Of a stretch of 64,000 bases of DNA, positions 56,564-64,000 are shown piece by piece; position 1 is the first letter of the stretch, and the number at the start of each line of letters is the position of its first letter. The translations under genes and the position numbers were made by a program. The notes below the pieces were generated by a model. It saw only the letters and a list, made by a program, of their open reading frames with translations, had not been told where the DNA came from and ran no database searches. The stretch is from Dryocola sp. LX212 (GTDB lineage: Bacteria > Pseudomonadota > Gammaproteobacteria > Enterobacterales > Enterobacteriaceae), in contig CP167917.1 in the NCBI GenBank assembly GCA_041504365.1, forward strand, positions 2,418,001 to 2,482,000. Direction: 5' to 3'.

Positions 56564-57736
56564 ATGTTCGATTTTTCCGTTCCCGTTGACCGTCACGGAA
56601 CCTGGTGCACGCAGTGGGATTATGTGGCAGACCGTTTCGGTGCCCCCGACCTGCTTCCGTTCACCATCTCCGATATGGATTTCGCCACCGCCCCGGTCAT
56701 ACTCTCCGCCGTTCAGCAGCGTCTGGCGCACGGCGTGCTCGGCTACAGCCGCTGGAAGAATGGTGATTTCATCGGTGCCATTGCCCACTGGTATCAGCAG
56801 CGCTTTAACAGCGAGATCGATCCCAGGAGCGTGGTCTACGGCCCTTCCGTGATTTACATGGTCTCTCAGCTGATACGCCAGTGGTCTGAACCGGACGACG
56901 CGGTGCTGATTCACACTCCGGCATACGATGCTTTTTATAAAGCGATTGAAGGGAACAAACGCGAAGTGCTGAGCGCGCCACTGTGCAAGAGTGCAGCGGG
57001 ATGGACGTGCGATATGGACGCCCTTGAGGAGCAGCTCGCAAAACCACAGTGCAAAATCATGCTGCTCTGCAGCCCGCAGAATCCGACCGGGAAAGTGTGG
57101 ACGCAGGCAGAACTGAAAACAATGGCGGCGCTTTGTGAACGCCACAGCGTGCGTGTGATAAGCGATGAAATCCACATGGATATGGTCTGGGAAGGCAACA
57201 ATCACACGCCGTGGTGCGAAGTTGGCAAAGGTGGCTGGGCGCTGCTGACGTCCGGCTCTAAAAGCTTCAATATTCCGGCACTTACCGGCGCATATGGGCT
57301 AATCAACGATGAAAAAGATCGTCTCGGCTACCTGAGCGTACTTAAAGGTCAGGATGGTCTCTCATCCCCGGCGGTACTGGCGCTGGTTGCGCATATCGCC
57401 GCCTACCGGCAAGGTGAGCCGTGGCTCGACGCCCTGCGGGCCTATTTGCAGGATAATCTCAGATACGTTGCGGAAACCCTGAATCAGGAGTTTACGCAAC
57501 TCAACTGGCAGCCGCCACAGTCCACCTATCTGGCGTGGATCGATCTTCGCCCGCTGGGCCTGAATGACAGAGCGCTGCAAAAAGTGATGATCGAGCAGCA
57601 AAAAGTCGCCATCATGCCGGGTTATACCTATGGTGAAGAAGGTAACGGTTTTATCCGCCTGAACTGCGGCTGCCCAAGGATGAAGCTGGAAGAAGGCATG
57701 AGGCGTCTTATAGCGGCGATTAAGTCCCTGCAATAA
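56564..57736 (+). CDS. malY: Cystathionine beta-lyase and MalT-inhibiting protein MalY
   Basis: A PLP enzyme of 390 residues with C-S lyase activity that also binds and holds back MalT, the maltose activator. The PLP lysine is in LLTSGSKSFNIPALTGAY, and LLCSPQNPTGKVWT, VRVISDEIHMDMVW are aspartate-aminotransferase fold marks. It lies 47 bp behind malX. A GC-rich hairpin and then the dispersed double-palindrome element follow its stop. Confidence 0.94.
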   Translation: MFDFSVPVDRHGTWCTQWDYVADRFGAPDLLPFTISDMDFATAPVILSAVQQRLAHGVLGYSRWKNGDFIGAIAHWYQQRFNSEIDPRSVVYGPSVIYMVSQLIRQWSEPDDAVLIHTPAYDAFYKAIEGNKREVLSAPLCKSAAGWTCDMDALEEQLAKPQCKIMLLCSPQNPTGKVWTQAELKTMAALCERHSVRVISDEIHMDMVWEGNNHTPWCEVGKGGWALLTSGSKSFNIPALTGAYGLINDEKDRLGYLSVLKGQDGLSSPAVLALVAHIAAYRQGEPWLDALRAYLQDNLRYVAETLNQEFTQLNWQPPQSTYLAWIDLRPLGLNDRALQKVMIEQQKVAIMPGYTYGEEGNGFIRLNCGCPRMKLEEGMRRLIAAIKSLQ

Positions 57737-57743
57737 GCATCGC

Positions 57744-57759
57744 GGGGAGGCGACTCCCC
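57744..57759 (+). terminator. Short GC hairpin after malY
   Basis: GGGGAG and CTCCCC around GCGA, 8 bp beyond the malY stop. No T-run follows, so the larger hairpin at 57771-57806 may do the termination. Confidence 0.4.
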
Positions 57760-57770
57760 AAAGAGACTTG

Positions 57771-57839
57771 AGAAAGAAGGAAAAAGCGTGGTTTTTCCTT
57801 CTTTCTGTTCAGCAGCCGAAAATCAATGAATTGATTTCC
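57771..57839. repeat. Dispersed double-palindrome element, copy B
   Basis: AGAAAGAAGGAAAAA / TTTTTCCTTCTTTCT (57771-57806, loop GCGTGG) is followed after 11 bp by GAAAATCAATGAATTGATTTCC (57818-57839). Its reverse complement matches copy A at 551-628 almost base for base through both palindromes, differing mainly in the spacer and stem ends. Confidence 0.75.
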
Positions 57840-57926
57840 CTGGTATTTATTTAAAACGAATTCATCTGCTTTTTATTTGCGCAACTAATTATTGTTGCCC
57901 GATAGCAATTCTCTTGTGAATGTTTT

Positions 57927-57932
57927 TATAAT
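57927..57932 (+). promoter_or_regulatory. -10 hexamer upstream of add
   Basis: TATAAT, 33 bp before the add ATG. The -35 region at the usual spacing is weak. Confidence 0.35.
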
Positions 57933-57965
57933 GTAACGCACTTTAATCAAAAAAAGAGTGCGACC

Positions 57966-58967
57966 ATGATTGATACCTCCCTGCCGTTAACCGATTTGCA
58001 CCGCCACCTTGATGGCAACATTCGTGCGCAAACGATCCTCGATCTGGGCCGCCAGTATAATTTGCCGCTCCCGGCAGACTCCATCGATGCGTTAATTCCT
58101 CACGTCCGGGTTGTCGATACAGCGCCTGACCTGGTGAGCTTCCTCTCTAAGCTTGACTGGGGCGTTAAGGTTCTCGCAACGCTTGATGCCTGCCGCCGCG
58201 TGGCATGGGAAAACATTGAAGATGCCGCAAGAAACGGACTGCATTACGTCGAGCTGCGCTTCTCGCCGGGCTATATGGCAATGACGCACAACCTGCCTGT
58301 TGCCGGCGTGGTGGAAGCGGTGATTGAAGGCGTACGTGAAGGCTGCCGTGATTTTGGCGTGGAGGCGCGCTTAATCGGTATCATGAGCCGTACATTCGGC
58401 GAGGCGGCGTGCCAGGCTGAGCTGGAAGCCTTGTTAGCGCATCGTGACCATATTACGGCGCTTGACCTGGCCGGTGACGAACTTGGCTTCCCCGGCAGCC
58501 TGTTCCTCAGCCACTTCAACCGTGCGCGAGATGCAGGCTGGCATATCACCGTTCATGCTGGCGAAGCTGCTGGATCTGAAAGCATATGGCAGGCGATCCG
58601 CGAGCTTGGTGCCCAGCGTATTGGTCACGGCGTGAAGGCCATTGAAGATCCGGCGCTGATGGATTTCCTGGCGGATCAAGGAATTGGCATTGAGTCATGC
58701 CTGACCTCAAACATTCAGACCAGCACGGTGCCGTCGCTGGACAAGCATCCGCTGATCAGATTCCTTGACCATGGCGTCCTGGCAACCATCAATACCGATG
58801 ACCCGGCGGTTCAGGGTATCGACATTATTCACGAGTATACCGTTGCAGCGCCTCGTGCAGGCCTGAGCGCGGCGCAGATCCGTACCGCACAGGAGAACGG
58901 CTTAAAAATCGCTTTCCTGAGCGAGGCGGAAAAGCAGGCGCTTATCAATAAGGTTCGCGCCGCTTAG
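57966..58967 (+). CDS. add: Adenosine deaminase
   Basis: A zinc enzyme of 333 residues that turns adenosine and deoxyadenosine into inosine and deoxyinosine. Zinc ligands are His12 and His14 ([10 protein letters not shown]), a His in [14 protein letters not shown] and the Asp in [27 protein letters not shown] carries the active-site His. Same length as E. coli Add. ydgJ converges with it beyond a shared hairpin. Confidence 0.97.
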   Translation: MIDTSLPLTDLHRHLDGNIRAQTILDLGRQYNLPLPADSIDALIPHVRVVDTAPDLVSFLSKLDWGVKVLATLDACRRVAWENIEDAARNGLHYVELRFSPGYMAMTHNLPVAGVVEAVIEGVREGCRDFGVEARLIGIMSRTFGEAACQAELEALLAHRDHITALDLAGDELGFPGSLFLSHFNRARDAGWHITVHAGEAAGSESIWQAIRELGAQRIGHGVKAIEDPALMDFLADQGIGIESCLTSNIQTSTVPSLDKHPLIRFLDHGVLATINTDDPAVQGIDIIHEYTVAAPRAGLSAAQIRTAQENGLKIAFLSEAEKQALINKVRAA

Positions 58968-59106
58968 CGTGGACAAACAGCCCGGGATCAGGAAACTGGC
59001 CCGAGCTGCTCCCTTCCCTTCGTCTTGTTCTTTGCACAGCGCTGCGCCAGCACCACGCTGACCGGCTCATTGCTTACTCTTATGCTATGACAGCAGAGCG
59101 CAAAAA

Positions 59107-59134
59107 GCCCGGCCTCGCGGTTAACGAGCCGGGC
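59107..59134 (-). terminator. Hairpin between add and ydgJ
   Basis: GCCCGGCCTCG and CGAGCCGGGC pair with one bulged C; five A's lie at its left side, favouring leftward ydgJ transcripts. Confidence 0.75.
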
Positions 59135-59146
59135 AGCAGAAAGCGC

Positions 59147-60190
59147 TTAATTAGCCAGATTCAGCGTTGCACGCTGCTTTGAGGATTCCATGCCCAGTTC
59201 GATCAGCTCCATAACCTGAATGGCCTGAGCGGCCGGAACGGGGTTTTCACCGTGGCCGGTCAGCGCATCGCGAATAGCAGCGTAGTAGGCAGGATAATTA
59301 CCCGGCACGGTCAGTAACGTTTGTTCCGCCATCACTTCGCCCTGCGCCAGCGTCAGCACGCCGTCACGCATGTCATAACCCCAGTCCTCCTGCGGCAGAC
59401 GCTCACCTGCCTTAAGGCGATCTTCCTGCGGGTCGAGGCCATATTTAATGTAGCTGCCACGGGTACCGTGCACGATATAACGTGCGGACTCGGCAGCGGC
59501 CAGCAAGGAGCCGTGGAGCACAACGCGGCGCTGCGGGTAGGCAAGCACGGCATGGAAGTAATCCGTGGCCTGCGCGCCGGGGCGAAGCTGCGCCAGGTCG
59601 ACCGTCAGGCTGACCGGCAGGCCGAACAGGTTCAGCGCCTGGTCGAGAAGATGCGGGCCCAGATCGTACCAGATGCCGCTCCCGACGCCTGCCTGCTCGC
59701 GCCAGCGGTTACGAACCTGAGGACGGAAACGGTCAAAATGGGATTCAAAATAGGCCACTTCCCCCAGCGTCCCGTCGGCCAGCAGGGTTTTCAGGGTCAG
59801 GAAGTCGCTGTCCCAGCGTCGGTTGTGAAATACGGATAGCAGCAGCCCGCGGCTTTTCGCCAGCGCATCCAGCTCGCGCGCCTGTGACAACGTCACGGTA
59901 AAAGGTTTATCAACGACCACGTGCTTCCCCGCCTCCAGCGCGGCTTTCGCCAGCGGGAAGTGAGTATCGTTTGGGGTAGGAACCACAATGAGATCGATAT
60001 CCGGGTCGTTAAACAGGTGGTGCGGGTCGGAGACGACGGGCATGTTTGGCCAGTCTGCGTGCACTTTTGCCGCATCGCTGCTGGATACCGCAGCAAGCTC
60101 CATTCCCGGCGTGCCCACAATGAGCGGCGCATGGAATGTCTTACTGGCGTAGCCGTAGCCGATTAGTCCGACACGAATCTTATCACTCAT
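59147..60190 (-). CDS. ydgJ: Gfo/Idh/MocA-family oxidoreductase YdgJ
   Basis: A 347-residue NAD(P)-dependent oxidoreductase. The N-terminal Rossmann loop is IRVGLIGYGYASKTFHAPLI, with the family's EKP-like VVDKPFTVTLSQARELDAL and a C-terminal substrate domain containing GSGIWYDLGPHLLDQALNLFG (catalytic His in GPHLLD). Very close to E. coli YdgJ; substrate not established. Two inverted repeats related in sequence lie upstream (60242-60267, 60389-60422) and may control it. Confidence 0.93.
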   Translation of the reverse strand: MSDKIRVGLIGYGYASKTFHAPLIVGTPGMELAAVSSSDAAKVHADWPNMPVVSDPHHLFNDPDIDLIVVPTPNDTHFPLAKAALEAGKHVVVDKPFTVTLSQARELDALAKSRGLLLSVFHNRRWDSDFLTLKTLLADGTLGEVAYFESHFDRFRPQVRNRWREQAGVGSGIWYDLGPHLLDQALNLFGLPVSLTVDLAQLRPGAQATDYFHAVLAYPQRRVVLHGSLLAAAESARYIVHGTRGSYIKYGLDPQEDRLKAGERLPQEDWGYDMRDGVLTLAQGEVMAEQTLLTVPGNYPAYYAAIRDALTGHGENPVPAAQAIQVMELIELGMESSKQRATLNLAN

Positions 60191-60241
60191 TTGTATTCCT
60201 CACGTTTATGGACCAGCTCATTTGACACCATCCACCACGGT

Positions 60242-60267
60242 GTAACAACTGGTACTTTAATTGTTAC
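60242..60267. promoter_or_regulatory. Inverted repeat in the ydgJ promoter region
   Basis: GTAACAA and TTGTTAC arms 12 bp apart, 52 bp before the ydgJ ATG. The right half (GGTACTTTAATTGTTAC) resembles the right half of the 34-bp palindrome at 60389 (GGTATACTTTAACTGTC). Confidence 0.5.
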
Positions 60268-60388
60268 GTGTCGGTTGCATACTTGCCAGGCGTTTTCATG
60301 TATTCCCCTATCGGTATCGCCTGACATATTATACCCGCGCCCGCGCCAGGGTTTAACGCAGCTGATATAAATACGCTTGTGCATAGCT

Positions 60389-60422
60389 GACAGTTAAATT
60401 ATACCGGTATACTTTAACTGTC
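60389..60422. promoter_or_regulatory. 34-bp near-perfect palindrome
   Basis: GACAGTTAAA and TTTAACTGTC flank an inner perfect palindrome TATACCGGTATA, with only one mismatched position per arm. It lies about 200 bp upstream of ydgJ and 475 bp before cnu. Such length and symmetry fit a dimer or tetramer operator; no gene spans it. Confidence 0.7.
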
Positions 60423-60897
60423 AAAAATGGTGGTAATAAATGGTACGCCCCCCATTTCCGTGCCAGCTTGTGAAAAGAAATGAATAGCCCCCATGAATGA
60501 TTTTTTAAGATAAAGTTTATATTCCGTCATCATCCTTAATCTGTTTACGCTTTGCCGGCCAGCTAATTAAACGGTTTTAAACTATTCCGATTTATCTCGT
60601 TGAAAAGGGCGTAACGCTAAAGCCCCCTTATCCGTAAACCCGCAGGTTTCCCCTGTCACCAGCCGCCAGGCCTTCCCCGATAAGAGGTTGACTGCCGACT
60701 GTGGATTACAGCGAAAAGCAGGCCTCCATTAAACTATTACAGCAGCACTGATTAACGCCTGCACCGCGTTTCAAGGAAAAGTCCGAAATAACCAGCCGTA
60801 TGAAATTACGCTGATAATTTCGCACGGGTTGCGTTTATTATGCTGGGATTCAATTTCTTCTTTAACACTTATAAAACCTCCTCTACGGATATCCCCT
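60423..60897. other. Long noncoding leader region before cnu
   Basis: About 475 bp without a convincing gene. In E. coli the short blr gene lies in this interval; no matching peptide frame was found. A small inverted repeat GAAATTA / TAATTTC lies at about 60800-60820. A long leader or small RNA cannot be excluded. Confidence 0.4.
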
Positions 60898-61113
60898 ATG
60901 ACAGCGCAAGATTATTTAATGAAGTTCAGAAAAATTAGTACCCTGGAAAGCCTGGAAAAATTGTTCGATCACCTCAATTATAGCCTTACCGATAACAATG
61001 AAATTATGAATATGTATCGCGCAGCCGATCATCGCCGTGCGGAGCTGGTCTCAGGTGGCCGACTGTTTGACCTCGGCTGCGTGCCAAAAACGGTCTGGCG
61101 TTACGTGGTGTAA
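60898..61113 (+). CDS. cnu: OriC-binding and H-NS-binding nucleoid protein Cnu
   Basis: A 71-residue Hha/YmoA-family protein (Cnu or YdgT) that pairs with H-NS or StpA to silence AT-rich genes and binds near ori[33 protein letters not shown]...[33 protein letters not shown] is nearly the E. coli sequence. The start is set by homology; no strong ribosome site is visible, and 23 upstream codons in frame are not family-like. Its presence is relevant to silencing of the AT-rich RhiA-like block. Confidence 0.95.
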   Translation: MTAQDYLMKFRKISTLESLEKLFDHLNYSLTDNNEIMNMYRAADHRRAELVSGGRLFDLGCVPKTVWRYVV

Positions 61114-61213
61114 CCGCGTGCGAGTAGCATTAAGCTCAAAAAGCCTTATAATCGCCCCCGCCTTATGTCGGACATAAGGACCGCATTCTATTCTTTGCAT
61201 CCCGGGAGGCAAA

Positions 61214-61654
61214 ATGACTACCACGCAGGCGCCGCGTATTGCAGGCTGGCTTCTCGCCCCTCTCGCCTGGCTGCTGCTGACCTTACTCAGCAGTACTGTT
61301 GCGCTGGCGATTTATCTGATGATGCTGATTTCGCCGGAAAGCCATCGTCTGATGAGCGCACAGGGGCAGCATATGGTGCTGTTCTGGTATTTCTCCGTGG
61401 CCTGCGCCATTGCCATGTGGGGTTATACCGTCTGGCTGACCATCGCGTTTTTTAAAAAACGTCAGAATGTGGTGCGTCATTACATCCTGTGGTTATTGAT
61501 TTCCATACTGCTGGCGATCAAAGCGTTTGCCTTCTCTCCGGTCAGCGACGAGCTGGCGTTGCGTCAGCTCCTGTTCCCGCTGCTTGCGGCTTCACTGCTG
61601 GTGCCCTACTTCAAACGCTCAGAACGCGTGAAGCAAACCTTTATTAATCCGTAA
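61214..61654 (+). CDS. ydgK: Inner-membrane protein YdgK (DUF2569)
   Basis: A 146-residue protein with four membrane segments (WLLAPLAWLLLTLLSSTVALAIYLMML, MVLFWYFSVACAIAMWGYTVWLTIAFF, YILWLLISILLAIKAFAF, LLFPLLAASLLVPYF). Matches E. coli YdgK by position and by IAGWLLAPLAWLLLTL-like start. GGGAGGC precedes the ATG. Unknown role; 77 bp before rsxA. Confidence 0.9.
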   Translation: MTTTQAPRIAGWLLAPLAWLLLTLLSSTVALAIYLMMLISPESHRLMSAQGQHMVLFWYFSVACAIAMWGYTVWLTIAFFKKRQNVVRHYILWLLISILLAIKAFAFSPVSDELALRQLLFPLLAASLLVPYFKRSERVKQTFINP

Positions 61655-61731
61655 TAACCTTATTAATACTCCGTTGTCGTCCGGCGCCGCATGGACGATA
61701 ATGGACGGCTTTTTTTGTTTCAGGTCTCATC

Positions 61732-62313
61732 ATGACAGATTATTTGCTGCTCTTTGTTGGTACGGTACTGGTCAATAACTTCGTTCTGGTGAAGTTTCTC
61801 GGCCTGTGTCCGTTTATGGGCGTTTCCAAAAAGCTGGAGACGGCCATTGGCATGGGCCTTGCGACCACTTTTGTATTGACGCTGGCCTCTGTCTGCGCCT
61901 GGATTATTAACGCCCTAATCCTTATTCCCCTCGACCTGGTCTATTTGCGTACCCTTTCCTTTATTCTGGTTATCGCCGTAGTGGTGCAGTTTACCGAAAT
62001 GGTGGTGCGTAAAACCAGCCCGGCTCTCTATCGTCTGCTGGGGATCTTTCTGCCGCTCATCACCACTAACTGTGCGGTATTAGGCGTTGCGCTGCTAAAC
62101 GTGAACCTTGACCACAACTTTCTGCAGTCCGCCCTGTACGGTTTCTCTGCGGCGGTTGGCTTCTCGCTGGTGATGGTGCTGTTCGCCGCAATTCGTGAAC
62201 GCCTTGTCGTTGCCGACGTTCCTGCCCCCTTTAAAGGCAACGCCATCGCGCTGATTACCGCCGGGCTTATGTCTCTGGCCTTTATGGGCTTTAGCGGGTT
62301 GGTGAAGTTCTGA
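61732..62313 (+). CDS. rsxA: Electron transport complex subunit RsxA
   Basis: A 193-residue inner-membrane subunit of the Rsx/Rnf complex, which in E. coli keeps SoxR reduced. Six membrane helices, with the conserved cysteines in [15 protein letters not shown] and [16 protein letters not shown] that hold an intramembrane [2Fe-2S] centre in Rnf. E. coli-like throughout. Its stop overlaps the rsxB start by one base (TGATG). Confidence 0.97.
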   Translation: MTDYLLLFVGTVLVNNFVLVKFLGLCPFMGVSKKLETAIGMGLATTFVLTLASVCAWIINALILIPLDLVYLRTLSFILVIAVVVQFTEMVVRKTSPALYRLLGIFLPLITTNCAVLGVALLNVNLDHNFLQSALYGFSAAVGFSLVMVLFAAIRERLVVADVPAPFKGNAIALITAGLMSLAFMGFSGLVKF

Positions 62314-62891
62314 TGAGCACCGTCTGGATTGCTGTTATAGCGCTGACCCTGATGGGGCTGCTTTTCGGCCTTATTCTGGGCTACGCCTCCCGCCGCTTCG
62401 CGGTGGAAGAAGATCCCATCGTCGAGAAAATCGAGGAACTGCTGCCGCAGAGCCAGTGTGGACAGTGCGGCTACCCCGGATGCCGCCCGTATGCCGAGGC
62501 CGTGGGCAACAACGGCGCAAAAATAAATCTTTGTGCACCAGGCGGCGAAGCGGTGATGCAAAAAATTGCCACCCTGCTTAACGTCGAGCCGCAGCCCATT
62601 GAAGGCGACGAGTCAGCTCTCGCCCCCGTGCGCATGCTGGCCGTTATCGACGAAGCTAACTGTATCGGCTGTACCAAATGCATCCAGGCCTGCCCGGTAG
62701 ATGCCATTGTTGGCGCAACGCGCGCGATGCACACCGTGCTGATCGACCTCTGCACCGGCTGCAATCTCTGCGTGGACCCTTGCCCGACAAGCTGTATTGA
62801 TTTGATCCCTGTCACCACCACAACGGAGAGCTGGAAATGGGATCTCCAGACCATCCCGGTACGTAATATTCCGGTGGAGCAACATGCTTAA
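62313..62891 (+). CDS. rsxB: Electron transport complex subunit RsxB (ferredoxin)
   Basis: A 192-residue iron-sulfur protein anchored by an N-terminal helix ([20 protein letters not shown]). It carries a four-Cys cluster motif [16 protein letters not shown] (with a later Cys) and two [4Fe-4S] ferredoxin motifs, [18 protein letters not shown] and [20 protein letters not shown]. It passes electrons between membrane subunits. It overlaps rsxC by 8 bp. Confidence 0.97.
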   Translation: MSTVWIAVIALTLMGLLFGLILGYASRRFAVEEDPIVEKIEELLPQSQCGQCGYPGCRPYAEAVGNNGAKINLCAPGGEAVMQKIATLLNVEPQPIEGDESALAPVRMLAVIDEANCIGCTKCIQACPVDAIVGATRAMHTVLIDLCTGCNLCVDPCPTSCIDLIPVTTTTESWKWDLQTIPVRNIPVEQHA

Positions 62892-64000
62892 TTTTTTTAG
62901 TCGGTTCAAAAAAGACAAAATCTGGGATTTCGACGGCGGCATCCATCCGCCAGAAATGAAGTCCCAGTCTAACGGTACGCCGCTGCGCCAGGTGCCGCTG
63001 CCTGAACGGCTTATCCTCCCCCTGAAGCAGCACATTGGTGCTGAGGGTGAACTGTGTGTAAAAGCCGGTGACCATGTGTTACGCGGACAGCCGCTGACCA
63101 AAGGACGCGGCAGAATGCTGCCGGTTCACGCCCCAACCTCCGGCACCGTGATCGCAATTGCTCCGCACTCAACGGCGCACCCTTCTGCGCTGGCAGAAAT
63201 GAGCGTGATTATTGAAGCGGACGGCGATGATATCTGGTTTGAGCACGACGGCTGGGCGGACTACCGTAGCCGCAGTCATGAAGAACTGATTGACCGCATC
63301 CACCAGTACGGCGTGGCCGGTCTGGGCGGCGCAGGCTTCCCGACAGGTAACAAACTGCAGGGTGGCGGCAATAAAATTGAAACGTTAATTATCAATGCCG
63401 CCGAGTGCGAGCCGTATATTACGGCGGACGATCGCCTGATGCAGGACTGCGCGGCACAAATCGTCGAAGGCATTCGCATCCTGGCCCACATTCTGCAGCC
63501 GCAGCGCGTGCTGATTGGCATCGAAGATAACAAGCCGCAGGCCATCTCGATGATGCGTGCCGTGCTGGTCGGTTCTGACGATATCGAACTGCGGGTGATC
63601 CCAACGAAATATCCTTCCGGCGGGGCAAAGCAGCTGACGCAGATCCTGACGGGCAAGCAGGTTCCGCACGGCGGTCGCTCCTCTGACATCGGCGTACTGA
63701 TGCAGAACGTCGGCACCGCCTTTGCGGTTAAGCGCGCCGTCATCGACGGGGAGCCGCTCACCGAGCGAGTCGTCACGCTGACCGGGGTATCTGTCGCGCA
63801 GCCGGGTAACGTCTGGGCGCGTCTTGGTACGCCAGTTCGTCACCTGCTGGAATTCGCGGGGTTCCGGCCTACCCACGACCAGCAGGTCATTATGGGCGGC
63901 CCGCTGATGGGCTTCAGCCTGCCGTGGCTGGACGTGCCGGTGGTAAAAATCACCAACTGCCTGCTGGCCCCGTCCGCCGGCGAAATGGGTGAACCGGAGC
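62884..64000 (+). CDS. rsxC: Electron transport complex subunit RsxC, N-terminal part
   Basis: The first 372 codons of the NADH-binding subunit, cut off by the right edge. It begins [26 protein letters not shown], has a biotinyl-lipoyl-like early domain ([13 protein letters not shown]), and the flavin/NADH region [16 protein letters not shown] with [18 protein letters not shown]. The C-terminal cysteine clusters and the long Ala/Lys/Glu repeat tail typical of enterobacterial RsxC would lie beyond the window. Confidence 0.96.
   Translation, partial: MLNFFSRFKKDKIWDFDGGIHPPEMKSQSNGTPLRQVPLPERLILPLKQHIGAEGELCVKAGDHVLRGQPLTKGRGRMLPVHAPTSGTVIAIAPHSTAHPSALAEMSVIIEADGDDIWFEHDGWADYRSRSHEELIDRIHQYGVAGLGGAGFPTGNKLQGGGNKIETLIINAAECEPYITADDRLMQDCAAQIVEGIRILAHILQPQRVLIGIEDNKPQAISMMRAVLVGSDDIELRVIPTKYPSGGAKQLTQILTGKQVPHGGRSSDIGVLMQNVGTAFAVKRAVIDGEPLTERVVTLTGVSVAQPGNVWARLGTPVRHLLEFAGFRPTHDQQVIMGGPLMGFSLPWLDVPVVKITNCLLAPSAGEMGEPE

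Noticed and set aside
60187-60384. 65-residue leftward frame upstream of ydgJ
   Set aside because: It spans the ydgJ promoter region and an inverted repeat and has no family resemblance.

Overview
The window is chromosomal DNA of an enterobacterium close to Enterobacter, Lelliottia or Leclercia. The core genes (rlhA, sutR, opgD, fnr, uspE, pntAB, rstAB, tus, fumC, fumA, manA, malIXY, add, cnu, rsxABC) match their E. coli counterparts closely in the protein sequences I remember. The accessory genes (an RpfF-type DSF synthase, hpxO, a full protocatechuate pathway) are typical of the Enterobacter/Klebsiella side of the family. A tus gene preceded by a near-perfect Ter site places the window in the replication terminus. 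No rRNA, tRNA, CRISPR array, intact insertion sequence or prophage was seen.

Layout. 1-0.26 kb: start of a leftward rpfF-like gene with a 22-bp palindrome in its leader. 0.26-0.68 kb: noncoding, with twin terminator hairpins flanking a double-palindrome element whose second copy lies at 57.8 kb in the opposite orientation. 0.69-4.8 kb: rlhA, sutR, ydcO and an AraC-family relic. 5.2-9.7 kb: a beta-glucoside PTS operon (IIB, GH4 6-phospho-beta-glucosidase, IIC) divergent from an RpiR-type regulator with a triplicated DNA-binding region. 9.8-12.0 kb: an AT-richer block with two tandem RhiA-like paralogues and a small orphan ORF. 12.3-17.6 kb: tehB (without tehA), ydcK, rimL, hpxO with a sigma-54-like promoter, and opgD. 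17.9-22.3 kb: an amino-acid binding protein plus aminotransferase operon, its divergent LysR regulator, and a type-B carboxylesterase. 22.4-32.5 kb: ydcJ (2-oxoadipate dioxygenase/decarboxylase), pcaHG, pcaQ, pcaIJFBDC and pcaR. 32.5-35.9 kb: smrA, ogt, fnr, uspE. 36-42.7 kb: pntBA, ydgH, ydgI, folM. 42.8-46.7 kb: rstA, zinT, rstB, Ter, tus. 46.8-53 kb: fumC, fumA, manA, ydgA. 53-57.7 kb: an aldo/keto reductase relic, malI, malX, malY. 58-64 kb: add, ydgJ, a long regulatory gap, cnu, ydgK, rsxA, rsxB and a cut-off rsxC.

How the genes work together. The pca genes cover every step from protocatechuate to succinyl-CoA and acetyl-CoA. PcaHG opens the ring, PcaB, PcaC and PcaD give 3-oxoadipate, PcaIJ adds CoA and PcaF cleaves. 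Ring cleavage sits beside pcaQ; the lower pathway faces pcaR across an excellent PcaR operator. The PTS block imports and hydrolyses a beta-glucoside but has no IIA of its own. Relative to the E. coli order, the backbone is repeatedly interrupted by acquired catabolic or sensory modules, and some E. coli genes (tehA, ydcH, blr, ydgC) were not found where expected.

The strongest leads for something undescribed are the RhiA-like block, the dispersed double-hairpin repeat, the three-headed RpiR regulator with three matching operator candidates, and a 34-bp palindrome with a relative upstream of ydgJ. Gene names come from remembered family sequences and motifs; no search was run.
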